Part shown: positions 38,276 to 46,324 of the stretch, piece by piece
Layout: the number at the start of each line of letters is the position of its first letter
How positions within the stretch are numbered: position 1 is the stretch's first letter
Origin: Lysinibacillus sp. ZYM-1
Lineage (GTDB): Bacteria > Bacillota > Bacilli > Bacillales_A > Planococcaceae
Length of the DNA: 64,000 nucleotides
Assembly (NCBI RefSeq): GCF_001308875.1
Contig: NZ_KQ465120.1
Span: 62,001-126,000 of the forward strand
Direction of reading: 5' to 3'
Notes under the pieces: model-generated
The model's input: the letters and a program-made list of their open reading frames with translations, nothing else
Databases searched by the model: none
Told to the model about the DNA's origin: nothing
Translations under genes and position numbers: made by a program

Positions 38276-39652
38276 ATGATAGAGGATAGAAATGAAAAGG
38301 ATGATGTGCAATTTGACGAAGCACATTTACGAGAGATGCTCGAAGCACATAATATTGACGCATTCCGTGATGAGTTTTTAGAGCTTCATCCATATGATCA
38401 GGCAACGTTTTACGAAAAGGTGGAACCTGACATAAGGAAAATCATCTATTCGTTTTTGTCTCCAACAGAAATGGCTGATATTTTTGAGGCAATCGATATA
38501 GAAGATGATGAGTATAAAGCATACCTTGCAGAAATGGATCCTTCTTATGGGGCAGAAATGCTTTCTCATATGTATGCAGATGATGCTGCAGATGTTTTAA
38601 ATGAACTGGATATGGAGCAACGAGAAAGCTATCTGGAAATGATGGATGAAGAAACGGCAGAAGAAATTAACGAGCTGCTAAGCTATGATGAATATACAGC
38701 TGGATCCATCATGACAACTGAATATGTGGCTATTCCGGAAAACTCTACAGTGCGTTCAGCAATGGCGATTTTACGTAAAGAAGCACCAGATGCAGAGACT
38801 ATTTATTATATTTTCGTAGTGGATGAAGAGCACCACTTGACGGGTGTTATTTCATTGAGAGATTTAATTATAGCTGAAGAGGATACACTTATTCGTTCGA
38901 TTATGAATGAACGTGTCGTCATGGTACATGTAGGGGATGACCAAGAAGAGGTCGCACATATTATGAAGGATTATAATTTCTTAGCGACACCTGTTATTGA
39001 TGATAAAGGTGAATTACTTGGGATTATCACAGTCGATGATATTATTGACGTTATTGATGAAGAGGCATCTGAGGATTACTCTAAGTTAGCCGGTATTTCC
39101 GATATGGATAAATTTGATGTAACATCGTTCCAAGCTGCTAGAAAACGTTTGCCTTGGTTAGTGGTACTACTTTTTTTAGGCATGCTAACAGCAAATTTAA
39201 TGGGGCAATTTGAGGATACTTTAGATAAGGTTGCTTTATTAGCAGTCTTTATTCCATTGATTTCAGGAACTTCAGGGAATAGTGGAACACAAGCTTTGGC
39301 CGTAGCAATTCGAGGTATCGCTACAGGGGACGTGGAAGAACATAGTAAATTCAAATTACTTCTACGAGAAGCGGGCACAGGCTTAATGTCAGGAATTGTT
39401 TGTGGTTTAATTGTCATTGGTATCGTATATTTTTGGAAACAAGAATTGGTTTTAGGCATGTTGGTAGGTGCAGCGCTTTGTGGTTCGATTTTGGTAGCGA
39501 CATTGGCAGGTTCATTTATACCGTTGTTAATGCACCGACTAAAAATAGACCCAGCTGTGGCTTCAGGCCCGTTTATTACAACTTTAAATGATATTACAAG
39601 TATTTTAATTTACTTAGGTTTAGCATCTGTTTTCTTAAGTCAAATAGGCTAA
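38276..39652 (+). CDS. mgtE: Magnesium transporter MgtE
   Basis: 458 aa. N-terminal superhelical domain (1-130, repeated EMADIFEAID, AADVLNEL), two CBS domains (about 135-255: YTAGSIMTTEYVAIPENST...DDIIDVIDEEASEDYSKLAG), then five membrane helices with the pore helix segment (FIPLISGTSGNSGTQALAV) at ~315-335. Mg2+ channel gated by cytosolic Mg2+. ATG at 38276 with GGAAGGAGGGG. Long leader with repeats might hold regulation. Confidence 0.95.
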   Translation: MIEDRNEKDDVQFDEAHLREMLEAHNIDAFRDEFLELHPYDQATFYEKVEPDIRKIIYSFLSPTEMADIFEAIDIEDDEYKAYLAEMDPSYGAEMLSHMYADDAADVLNELDMEQRESYLEMMDEETAEEINELLSYDEYTAGSIMTTEYVAIPENSTVRSAMAILRKEAPDAETIYYIFVVDEEHHLTGVISLRDLIIAEEDTLIRSIMNERVVMVHVGDDQEEVAHIMKDYNFLATPVIDDKGELLGIITVDDIIDVIDEEASEDYSKLAGISDMDKFDVTSFQAARKRLPWLVVLLFLGMLTANLMGQFEDTLDKVALLAVFIPLISGTSGNSGTQALAVAIRGIATGDVEEHSKFKLLLREAGTGLMSGIVCGLIVIGIVYFWKQELVLGMLVGAALCGSILVATLAGSFIPLLMHRLKIDPAVASGPFITTLNDITSILIYLGLASVFLSQIG

Positions 39653-39704
39653 GAACCAAATGGCCCTCTTTCGCATATTGTATGGAAAAAAGGGAAGTGA
39701 GTAA

Positions 39705-40115
39705 ATGAGTAATGTGGATCAAGAGCCACGCTTGTTTATAAAATCACCATCGTATTTTTTAAATATTTCTAAGGTGTTACATGAACTTGATCTGGATGAA
39801 AGCACATCTGTATACGTAAAGGACAACACTTTCACAGAACAAATAGTTGAAGAGGAAGAAGAAATTGTAAAAGATGTGCAAATGGATCCGTATTTACTAA
39901 AACAACTTCAATTTTTAGAAAAACCATTTCGTCAGAGAGCCTATCAACCGCTTTTAGTTTGTTTAAAAGATGGTAGAAAATTAACTGGTTCTGCCTCAGA
40001 CGTACAAAGTGATTCTTTAATGCTTACCTCACTAGAATTAAAGACACAGGAAATCATTTATTTTGAAGATATACAAACAGTACTTTGGCGTGGAAGACAA
40101 TTGCCAACATTATAA
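39705..40115 (+). CDS. cotO: CotO-family spore coat protein
   Basis: 136 aa. LFIKSPSYFLNIS near the start and a C-terminal PFRQRAYQPLLVCLKDGRKLTG...YFEDIQTVLWRG (an Sm-like/CotO domain). In B. subtilis CotO is an outer coat morphogenetic protein encoded with cotZYX; a CotY/CotZ-type gene follows here convergently. The middle is highly acidic (EEEEEIVKD). AAAGGGAAGTGAGTAA precedes the ATG. Shorter than B. subtilis CotO, so the family call rests on the C-terminal half and context. Confidence 0.75.
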   Translation: MSNVDQEPRLFIKSPSYFLNISKVLHELDLDESTSVYVKDNTFTEQIVEEEEEIVKDVQMDPYLLKQLQFLEKPFRQRAYQPLLVCLKDGRKLTGSASDVQSDSLMLTSLELKTQEIIYFEDIQTVLWRGRQLPTL

Positions 40116-40153
40116 AAAAAGTGTACAGCAGAGGATGCTGTACACTTTTTTTT
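40116..40153. terminator. Bidirectional terminator cotO / cotYZ-type gene
   Basis: AAAAAGTGTACAGCA / TGCTGTACACTTTTT stem with GAGGA loop and T/A-runs on both sides. Confidence 0.92.
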
Positions 40154-40180
40154 ATGTGTGTGTGTCAAAGGTGAAAGAAA

Positions 40181-40705
40181 TTAGTCACAAATCCCTAAGT
40201 CAACATCAGCGATACATTGTACAGCGCAGAAGCAAGATAAATCTACAGTAATACAGCTATCTGTTGAGTTCCAATCATCCACTTTGCAGATTTTTTTCAT
40301 ATTTACGCAACAGCCGTCACGACTTAATAAATCTACTGTACTTTCACTAGAATCGAATGTACATAGAGGTTCTAAAACACGTAAAGTCGCACAACACTCA
40401 TCAAACATATCTTCTACACGGAAGAATACGGATGTACAAATACAAGGATCTGCTGTTGGAGAATTAAAGAATGCTTTGAAAGGAGTACCATCTTTTGTAA
40501 TTAACATGAATACACGTGTATCTGCTTGAGAGCGTGCAGGACTAACAATCCCGCCTAGTGGTTCTAAGAAACAGTTAGCTGTACATGGAGAACACTCATC
40601 TCGCACCGCTTGATTTTGAATATCTAAAATAGCGCGCACTACGTCACAAACGCAGCCTGCTGAATGGATTGGTCCAATAGGATTTGTTGGCTTACCACAA
40701 CCCAT
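40181..40705 (-). CDS. cotZ: CotY/CotZ family cysteine-rich spore coat protein
   Basis: 174 aa with about 20 cysteines (SAGCVCDVVRAILDIQNQAV; CSPCTANCFLEPLG; CICTSVFFRVEDMFDECCATLRVL). This is the conserved CotY/CotZ/ExsY pattern; these proteins self-assemble through disulfides into the crust or exosporium. AAGGAAAGGAGGTGACAAT is a strong ribosome binding site. CotY and CotZ cannot be separated from sequence alone. Confidence 0.88.
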   Translation of the reverse strand: MGCGKPTNPIGPIHSAGCVCDVVRAILDIQNQAVRDECSPCTANCFLEPLGGIVSPARSQADTRVFMLITKDGTPFKAFFNSPTADPCICTSVFFRVEDMFDECCATLRVLEPLCTFDSSESTVDLLSRDGCCVNMKKICKVDDWNSTDSCITVDLSCFCAVQCIADVDLGICD

Positions 40706-40830
40706 ATTGTCACCTCCTTTCCTTGTTACTACTTCTACAATATGTATTTTTGAAAACTGGACTCGGGCTTTCGTATATATGAATAGTTTTTTTATGTGTG
40801 GAGAAACTTTAAAGAAAAGGAGGGTAAAAC

Positions 40831-41235
40831 TTGAGGCTACTTGGAATGACGTTACCTCTCTTAGTCGTTTTAATGCTGTTAAATGGTTGTGCTGAAAAAG
40901 AAAAATTTATCGTCTATGGTCCATCTCAAAATGGAAGTGAAGTCGAAGCTCTTATAAAAGAAGAGGACTATGTTGAACGTTCAACGGTTATCTATTATGA
41001 CGATAGTATGCTTGTTGCAGTACAAATTAAACCATGGGAAAAGTGGAAAAAGGCTAAGTTAGAGAAAAAGTTGCAAAAGAAATTTGAAGAGAAATACCCA
41101 AATAAAGATGTGTTTGTCTCAGCTGATTATAAAATTTTTTATGAAGCCAATAAAATAAAAAAGGATCAGATTGAAGATAATAAATTGAACGATAAAATTA
41201 CCGAACTTAAAGAGCTTGCCAAGGAGGAGACATAA
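40831..41235 (+). CDS. Sporulation lipoprotein, YhcN/YlaJ-like
   Basis: 134 aa from TTG with AAAGGAGGGTAAAAC. Lipoprotein signal ending LLNGC (Cys20), then a charged domain (YVERSTVIYYDDSMLVAVQIKPW, KKFEEKYPNKDVFVSADYKIFYEANKI) resembling YhcN/YlaJ spore-membrane lipoproteins, and a Lys/Asp-rich tail. It is the first gene of the spoVAC-AD-AE operon; the same lipoprotein-first order occurs in extra spoVA operons of other Bacillaceae. Function in spores: germination membrane; not proven. Confidence 0.72.
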   Translation: MRLLGMTLPLLVVLMLLNGCAEKEKFIVYGPSQNGSEVEALIKEEDYVERSTVIYYDDSMLVAVQIKPWEKWKKAKLEKKLQKKFEEKYPNKDVFVSADYKIFYEANKIKKDQIEDNKLNDKITELKELAKEET

Positions 41236-41691
41236 ATGGAAAAAGAGCAATATCAGCAGTTGGAGCAAAACGTTACACCAAAGCCACCTTATTTAAAGAA
41301 TGTAGCAAAGGCGTTTTTTGTTGGCGGTCTTATTTGTGCAATTGGCCAAGCTGTGTCCCTTTTTTATATTATTTTTTTCAATTTTACAGAAGCGACAGCG
41401 GGGAATCCAACAGTAGCAACGATGGTGTTCTTTGCCATGCTGTTAACAGGCCTTGGCCTATATAAAAGAATTGGCCAATTTGCTGGGGCAGGTTCAGCTG
41501 TGCCAGTAACTGGATTTGGTAATGCCGTTATTTCCGCAGCTATCGAACATAGATCAGAAGGCTTAGTATTAGGAGTTGGGGGGAATTTATTTAAATTAGC
41601 AGGATCAGTGGTTTTATTTGGGGTAGTATCAGCATTTTTCGTAGCACTTATTAAATATATTCTCGTAACGATAGGAGTGGTTTCATGGTAA
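41236..41691 (+). CDS. spoVAC: Stage V sporulation protein AC
   Basis: 151 aa, four membrane helices; ETTVVGG-like SpoVAC core seen as VAKAFFVGGLICAIGQAVSLFYI and GAGSAVPVTGFGNAVISAAIEH. SpoVAC is a mechanosensitive channel part of the SpoVA complex that moves dipicolinic acid into spores and releases it on germination. ATG directly follows the lipoprotein stop with AAGGAGGAGAC. Its end overlaps spoVAD by 7 bases. Confidence 0.95.
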   Translation: MEKEQYQQLEQNVTPKPPYLKNVAKAFFVGGLICAIGQAVSLFYIIFFNFTEATAGNPTVATMVFFAMLLTGLGLYKRIGQFAGAGSAVPVTGFGNAVISAAIEHRSEGLVLGVGGNLFKLAGSVVLFGVVSAFFVALIKYILVTIGVVSW

Positions 41692-42680
41692 TCATTTTCC
41701 AATCGAAACCATCCCTACTAGCAGGTGGAGTTGTAGCAGGTCCGTTAGAGAATCGAAGTATTTTTAGTCAGTATTTCGATGCTGTTTATGATGATGAACG
41801 TTGGCAAATGAAAACCAATGAACAAGGGCATCATAAAATGATTGAAGAAGCCTGTGATGCTGCCATGAAAAAAATTGGCGTACAAAGTGGAGATATTGAT
41901 TATTTTATAGGTGGGGATTTGGTGAATCAAATGACACCGACCAATTTTGCAGCGAGAGATTTGGAGATCCCTTTTATTGGCTTATTTTCTGCATGTGCAA
42001 CCTCAGTGTCTTCCGCCATTGTTGCATGCCTACTAACAGAGCTAGGAGCTGCTAATTTTTCACTGGCTGGTGCATCAAGTCAGCATAATGCGATAGAACG
42101 ACAATTTCGTTATCCCATCAATTATGGTGCACAAAAGCCAAAAACCGCTCAATGGACTGTAACAGCTGCAGGTTATGCACTAATTGGTAAACATCGTGAA
42201 GAGTATCCTTCTATTGAAGCTGCCACAATTGGAAAGTCCGTTGATTACGGTATGGATGATCCTTTCCATATGGGCGCTGCAATGGCACCTGCCGCCTTTC
42301 AAACGATTCAATCACATTTACAACAACGCAATCAAAAAATATATCATTATGATTTAATATTAACGGGCGATTTAGGCCAGCTTGGCTTAAAGCTTTTGAA
42401 AGGAATGCTTGTTGAAAATGGTGTTAAAAATGAGGAACTGACATTGTTACGCGATGCAGGCGCTGAATTTTATGGACAAGATGAAGCATTCCAATCTGGG
42501 GCAAGTGGAGCAGGCTGTTCGGCTGCTGTTTTTTTTAGTTACGTTATTCAGCAGATGCGAGCAGGTAGCTATAAGCGCGTATTATTGGTGGCGACAGGGG
42601 CATTATTATCTCCATTGTCTTATCAACAAGGAGAGACGATTCCATGTACGGCGCATGCGATAGAAATTACTATGAAATGA
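41685..42680 (+). CDS. spoVAD: Stage V sporulation protein AD
   Basis: 331 aa, thiolase/ketosynthase-like fold: [17 protein letters not shown] and [16 protein letters not shown]. SpoVAD is the soluble, dipicolinate-binding subunit exposed on the inner spore membrane. ATG overlaps the spoVAC end (AGGAGTGG upstream). Family length ~337 aa; complete. Confidence 0.95.
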   Translation: MVIIFQSKPSLLAGGVVAGPLENRSIFSQYFDAVYDDERWQMKTNEQGHHKMIEEACDAAMKKIGVQSGDIDYFIGGDLVNQMTPTNFAARDLEIPFIGLFSACATSVSSAIVACLLTELGAANFSLAGASSQHNAIERQFRYPINYGAQKPKTAQWTVTAAGYALIGKHREEYPSIEAATIGKSVDYGMDDPFHMGAAMAPAAFQTIQSHLQQRNQKIYHYDLILTGDLGQLGLKLLKGMLVENGVKNEELTLLRDAGAEFYGQDEAFQSGASGAGCSAAVFFSYVIQQMRAGSYKRVLLVATGALLSPLSYQQGETIPCTAHAIEITMK

Positions 42681-42690
42681 GGCACAAATT

Positions 42691-43056
42691 ATGGTGATGA
42701 CATTTGTATTTGCATTTATTGTTGGAGGCATTATTTGCGCCATAGGTCAATTATTAATGGATGTCGGCAATTTAACACCCGCCCATACATTAAGTACACT
42801 TGTAATCCTCGGCGCCATATTAGATGGCATGGGATTATATGAACCATTAATTGACTTTGCTGGCGCAGGTGCTACAGTGCCCATTACCTCTTTTGGTAAT
42901 TCTTTAACACACGGGGCAATGGCTGAAGCGGAAAAACATGGACTTGTCGGTGTATTAACAGGAATGTTTGAAGTAACAAGTTCAGGAATCAGTGCCGCCA
43001 TTGTTTTCGGCTTTATTGGTGCATTAATTTTTAAGCCTAAAGGAAATATCGACTAG
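42691..43056 (+). CDS. spoVAE: Stage V sporulation protein AE (AEb type)
   Basis: 121 aa, four membrane helices, with [24 protein letters not shown] and [22 protein letters not shown], paralogous to SpoVAC. It corresponds to the AEb fragment. GAGGC precedes ATG. spoVAA, AB, AEa and AF are not present downstream, so this is a reduced spoVA operon; a complete one may lie elsewhere. Confidence 0.93.
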   Translation: MVMTFVFAFIVGGIICAIGQLLMDVGNLTPAHTLSTLVILGAILDGMGLYEPLIDFAGAGATVPITSFGNSLTHGAMAEAEKHGLVGVLTGMFEVTSSGISAAIVFGFIGALIFKPKGNID

Positions 43057-43062
43057 ACGAAT

Positions 43063-43115
43063 ACCCCTCCCATTTCTACAACGAAAACATATTATAGGTT
43101 GTAGAAGGGAGGGGT
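43063..43115 (+). promoter_or_regulatory. Hairpin trapping the yjcZ ribosome binding site
   Basis: ACCCCTCCC + TTCTACAAC pairs with GTTGTAGAA + GGGAGGGGT, an 18-bp stem with one 2-base bulge and a 15-base loop. The 3' arm contains the whole GGGAGGGG ribosome binding site of yjcZ. It may end the spoVA transcript and limit yjcZ translation on read-through. Confidence 0.75.
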
Positions 43116-43121
43116 GCTTTT

Positions 43122-43304
43122 ATGGGATATCAAGGCTGGTGCTCACAACAGTATGGAAATAATGTTGGTGGGTGGAACAATAGCTATTGCGGGGGCAACA
43201 ACTATAGTTATTGTGGAGGCAACAACTCTGGCTATGGTTCAACATTTGTTCTAATTGTTGTTCTATTTATTCTTTTAATTATCGTTGGCGCTACTTACAT
43301 CTAA
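43122..43304 (+). CDS. yjcZ: YjcZ family sporulation protein
   Basis: 60 aa. Gly/Asn/Tyr-rich N-terminus with repeats of CGGNN(Y/S) and a single C-terminal helix STFVLIVVLFILLIIVGATYI, the YjcZ signature. Several short proteins of this family are found in spores. It precedes spoVIF as in B. subtilis. GGGAGGGG ribosome binding site lies in a hairpin (see above). Confidence 0.85.
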   Translation: MGYQGWCSQQYGNNVGGWNNSYCGGNNYSYCGGNNSGYGSTFVLIVVLFILLIIVGATYI

Positions 43305-43322
43305 TTTGATGAACACATAGTA

Positions 43323-43376
43323 AAGGCTTTAACTCTTATTTAGAGTCATTACATATCTAAATAAAGTTAAGGCCTC
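43323..43376. other. Imperfect long hairpin after yjcZ
   Basis: GGCTTTAACT...ATTTAGA pairs with TCTAAATA..AGTTAAGGCC. No T-run follows, so a terminator is uncertain. Confidence 0.5.
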
Positions 43377-43442
43377 CACCATTTGTGAATGCTTCGTGCA
43401 AGTCGCAAGGTCAATTTGAGTTTTAATGATAGGAGGGAAAAC

Positions 43443-43691
43443 ATGCATCGCTCGTTATTTAATTCAATTGAGCAAAAAACAGGTGTTTCGATGGATGAAA
43501 TCTTCGCATTAGCCAATGCCATTCAACATGCGGATTTTACAAGTGAAAAACAAGTAAGAAAAATTGTACGACGTGTTGCTAAGATATCTAACAGATCCAT
43601 CACACAAGAGTTAGAAGATAAATTAGTACAATCTATTATTCAAGATGGAGCATCACTAGATTTTGATAAAATCACTAGAATGATGAAGTAG
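43443..43691 (+). CDS. spoVIF: Stage VI sporulation protein F
   Basis: 82 aa. FNSIEQKTGVSMDEIFALANAIQ and VRKIVRRVAKISNRSI are typical of SpoVIF, needed for late coat assembly and spore resistance in B. subtilis. ATG at 43443 follows AGGAGGG; the frame opens at 43389 without a site. Order yjcZ-spoVIF matches B. subtilis. Ends in a convergent terminator. Confidence 0.9.
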   Translation: MHRSLFNSIEQKTGVSMDEIFALANAIQHADFTSEKQVRKIVRRVAKISNRSITQELEDKLVQSIIQDGASLDFDKITRMMK

Positions 43692-43765
43692 CGCATGGCA
43701 TATCTACTTGGCAAAGCAGCTTGTTACGATAGAGTAGATAAATGGTGGCAAGCAGATTCGTGTTT

Positions 43766-43809
43766 AAAAAAGGGTGTTACGACATTGTGCAGTATCGTAA
43801 CACCCTTTC
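43766..43809. terminator. Bidirectional terminator spoVIF / yjcF
   Basis: AAAGGGTGTTACGA / TCGTAACACCCTTT stem with 12-base loop and A/T flanks. Confidence 0.88.
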
Positions 43810-43810
43810 A

Positions 43811-44239
43811 TTAGATTTGTTTCTCCATTGCTCGATGTGGAATACCAGCATCCATAAACTCTGGTGAAGTTACCGCATAGCCAAGCTTTTCATAAAATGG
43901 AATGGCATGGCTTTGTGCATGAAGTTTTAATGTTTTCATATGGATCGAAATGGCGTATTTTTCCATTTCTTTCATAATTAAAGCGCCAAGTTTTTTACCT
44001 CGTTGAGATTGTAAAATACAAACACGTTCAATTTTTGCTGTATTGTCTTCAATACTACGTAAACGTGCTGCTCCTACAGGCTCATCGTCATCATACATAA
44101 TAAAATGCGTTGCAGTTGCATCTTCAGCATCACATTCCAGATGGAGTGGAACACCTTGTTCTTCAACAAATACTTTTTTGCGTACAGCAAACGCATCATC
44201 GTGTTCTTGCTTTGTTTCAACAATCTTAACGTTATACAA
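43811..44239 (-). CDS. yjcF: GNAT N-acetyltransferase YjcF
   Basis: 142 aa. GNAT fold: AVRKKVFVEEQGVPLHLECD, VGAARLRSIEDNTAKIERVCILQSQRGKKLGALIM (acetyl-CoA loop QRGKKLG) and HAQSHAIPFYEKLGYAV. Substrate unknown. TTG start, only 3 bases after the yjcG stop, using GGAGCTGAGTGAT within yjcG. Third gene of yjcH-yjcG-yjcF order as in B. subtilis. Confidence 0.9.
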   Translation of the reverse strand: MYNVKIVETKQEHDDAFAVRKKVFVEEQGVPLHLECDAEDATATHFIMYDDDEPVGAARLRSIEDNTAKIERVCILQSQRGKKLGALIMKEMEKYAISIHMKTLKLHAQSHAIPFYEKLGYAVTSPEFMDAGIPHRAMEKQI

Positions 44240-44242
44240 TAA

Positions 44243-44758
44243 TCACTCAGCTCCAGACAAACGGAATGTTTCGTATGTTGTCCATGAGCCATCTTCTAAT
44301 TGATATAGAAGATGAATGCGATCAATTGTATCTTTTTCATCTACACCAGTCATACGTAATTGACCAAAGATGTCGTCATGCTCAGAGGCCGACATTTTTT
44401 GAGCGATTGTAATATGAGGAACAAATACATGTTTCGTTTCCCCATGAGGAATTTTTTCTTGAATTTCGTGTTGGAAAGCTGCTAATTGTTCAGTTGGTTC
44501 AATGCGGAAATAAATAGCATTGGTTGTAGGGAAAAACGAACTGATGCGTGATGCATGAATGTTTAAAGGCGCATATTTAGCAGCAAGTTCATCTAATTGC
44601 TTAACGATGGTTTGAATCTCTTCTTCAGACGCATCGAAGCTGTCTTTTAACGTCATATGCGGTGTAATCTTCGCAAAATGAGGATCATATCGTTTGCGAT
44701 AAGTGTTCGCTAAATCTTGCAATTTTTTTGATGGAAATGCCACAATACCGTACTTCAT
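44243..44758 (-). CDS. yjcG: 2H phosphoesterase-family protein YjcG
   Basis: 171 aa. Two HxT(L/I) motifs (ITPHMTLKD near 35 and VPHITIAQK near 115) define the 2'-5' RNA ligase/cyclic phosphodiesterase superfamily. Substrate unknown. It lies between yjcH and yjcF as in B. subtilis. An AATGGACT-type start region with GGGAGGTAATGGACT upstream of ATG is consistent. Confidence 0.9.
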   Translation of the reverse strand: MKYGIVAFPSKKLQDLANTYRKRYDPHFAKITPHMTLKDSFDASEEEIQTIVKQLDELAAKYAPLNIHASRISSFFPTTNAIYFRIEPTEQLAAFQHEIQEKIPHGETKHVFVPHITIAQKMSASEHDDIFGQLRMTGVDEKDTIDRIHLLYQLEDGSWTTYETFRLSGAE

Positions 44759-44839
44759 AGTCCATTACCTCCCGAAAATAAACAATTTTTCTAATTAAGT
44801 ATAACAGAAAATTCACTTTTCGTAATTTAATCACCCATA

Positions 44840-45559
44840 TTAATTAAAATTTTCAATTAATGCACGTCGAAGGTCTGGTTTCCAATATTTCCACGTATGA
44901 TTGCCATCAAACTCGTCATAAAATGTAGAGAACCCTTTGCTAATCATGAGATCATGAAGCTGACGATTAGGTGTTAAAAAATCCTTCACAGATTTATCCA
45001 TTGTAACAACTTGGTCTTCGCCTTTACCGACTATATGGTATATAGAAATGGCCCCTGGATCTTTGAAATTTTCAACAGCCTTTAAAACTTCATCATCCAC
45101 GTATGGTGATTGTAGAATGACCTTGCCGAAAATACTTGGATACTTTAATGCGGCCATTAAGGAAGCTGTAGCAGCCATCGAATCTCCAATCACTCCACGG
45201 CTCATACCCATTTGATAAGTAGCAAATTCGTTGTCCAAATAAGGTACTAGCTCATGTGCTAAAAAGCGAAGATAAGCTTCATGCTGCTCACCGCTAGGAA
45301 TATATTTTTGACGTCGATCGTCAATATCTTTGTAAGGAACAAATGCAATAATTAAATTTTCGATTTCATAGTCATCAATCAGTTCATCTGCTAGCTTTGT
45401 AATTCCACCAAGCTGGAAATAATCTTTACCATCTGATGCGATTAGAATGTTGTATTTATATAGTGGAGAATAATTTGCAGGAACATAAATATAGAGCTGT
45501 AATTCTTCCTGTAATGCTTCACTATAGAATGTTAAATCCTGTACTGTTCCCTTATCCAA
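44840..45559 (-). CDS. yjcH: YjcH-like esterase (alpha/beta fold)
   Basis: 239 aa. Esterase-D-like alpha/beta hydrolase: YNILIASDGKDYFQLGG, MGMSRGVIGDSMAATASLMAAL (nucleophile Ser in GDSMA) and a C-terminal His (FDGNHTWKYWKPDL). Resembles the trilactone/siderophore esterase family. TTG at 45559 has AAGGAG 8 bases upstream; the frame extends to 45589 without support. Genes yjcH-yjcG-yjcF run together, with an 81-base gap after yjcH. Confidence 0.85.
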   Translation of the reverse strand: MDKGTVQDLTFYSEALQEELQLYIYVPANYSPLYKYNILIASDGKDYFQLGGITKLADELIDDYEIENLIIAFVPYKDIDDRRQKYIPSGEQHEAYLRFLAHELVPYLDNEFATYQMGMSRGVIGDSMAATASLMAALKYPSIFGKVILQSPYVDDEVLKAVENFKDPGAISIYHIVGKGEDQVVTMDKSVKDFLTPNRQLHDLMISKGFSTFYDEFDGNHTWKYWKPDLRRALIENFN

Positions 45560-45671
45560 TGATGACACTCCTTCTTGTGTTTGTAACAAAATTGTACCAT
45601 ATTACGAAAGTAAAGGTATAATAGGTTGGGCTAGCACTATACTAGCAATAAAATCGAAATGAGGGGTAGTT

Positions 45672-46253
45672 ATGCATAATAAAAGTATTCGTGTGCACTC
45701 TGATGAAGTAGCGAAGGCAGCTCATGCCGCGTTAATTCGTAGAGGTGTGGCGATAGAGGATATCGCAAAAATTGTTTACGAAATGCAAAAAACCTATAAT
45801 GAAGGTTTAACACTGGATCATTGTGTTCATTCGGTTGAGCGTGTACTGCGTAAACGAGAAGTGCAACATGCACTATTAGTAGGAATTGAATTAGATGAGC
45901 TAGCAGAGAAAAAATTATTATCATCACCATTACAGCAAATTATAGAATCTGATGAAGGTTTATTTGGTGTGGACGAAACGATCGCACTAGGATCTGTATT
46001 TACATATGGCAGTATTGCAGTAACTACTTTTGGCCATTTAGACAAGCAAAAAATAGGGATTATTAAAAAATTAGACACAGAACCTGGACATCATGTTAAT
46101 ACGTTTTTAGATGATTTAGTTGGCAGTATTGCGGCCTCCGCGGCTTCACGTATTGCTCACCGTATGCGTGATTTAGAAGAAGAAGGCGAAACATTTGCGG
46201 ATATTGAACCGGAAGAGCTAGGCCCAAAACCAAAATCACATAATGAAATATAA
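45672..46253 (+). CDS. yutG: Phosphatidylglycerophosphatase A-like protein (YutG)
   Basis: 193 aa. Soluble PgpA-like helical domain: AAHAALIRRGVAIEDIAKIVYEMQ, LTLDHCVHSVERVLRKREVQHALLVGIELDELAEK and FGVDETIALGSVFTYGSIAVTTFGHLDK. The family dephosphorylates phosphatidylglycerol phosphate; the B. subtilis relative is YutG. No membrane helix is seen. GAGGGGTAGTT before ATG. Confidence 0.85.
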   Translation: MHNKSIRVHSDEVAKAAHAALIRRGVAIEDIAKIVYEMQKTYNEGLTLDHCVHSVERVLRKREVQHALLVGIELDELAEKKLLSSPLQQIIESDEGLFGVDETIALGSVFTYGSIAVTTFGHLDKQKIGIIKKLDTEPGHHVNTFLDDLVGSIAASAASRIAHRMRDLEEEGETFADIEPEELGPKPKSHNEI

Positions 46254-46273
46254 AATGAGTTTCTACTATAAAA

Positions 46274-46310
46274 ATGAGCCTTCTCAAATTTTGAGAAGGC
46301 TCTATTTTGT
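46274..46310. terminator. Bidirectional terminator yutG / SBP gene
   Basis: GAGCCTTCTCA / TGAGAAGGCTC stem, small AAATT loop, with T- and A-rich flanks. Confidence 0.88.
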
Positions 46311-46324
46311 ATAAAATTCTTTTA

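Noticed and set aside
40741-40830. Sigma-G promoter for the spoVA operon (TGAATA ... AACTTTA)
   Set aside because: The -10 is poor and the start would fall in the ribosome binding site.
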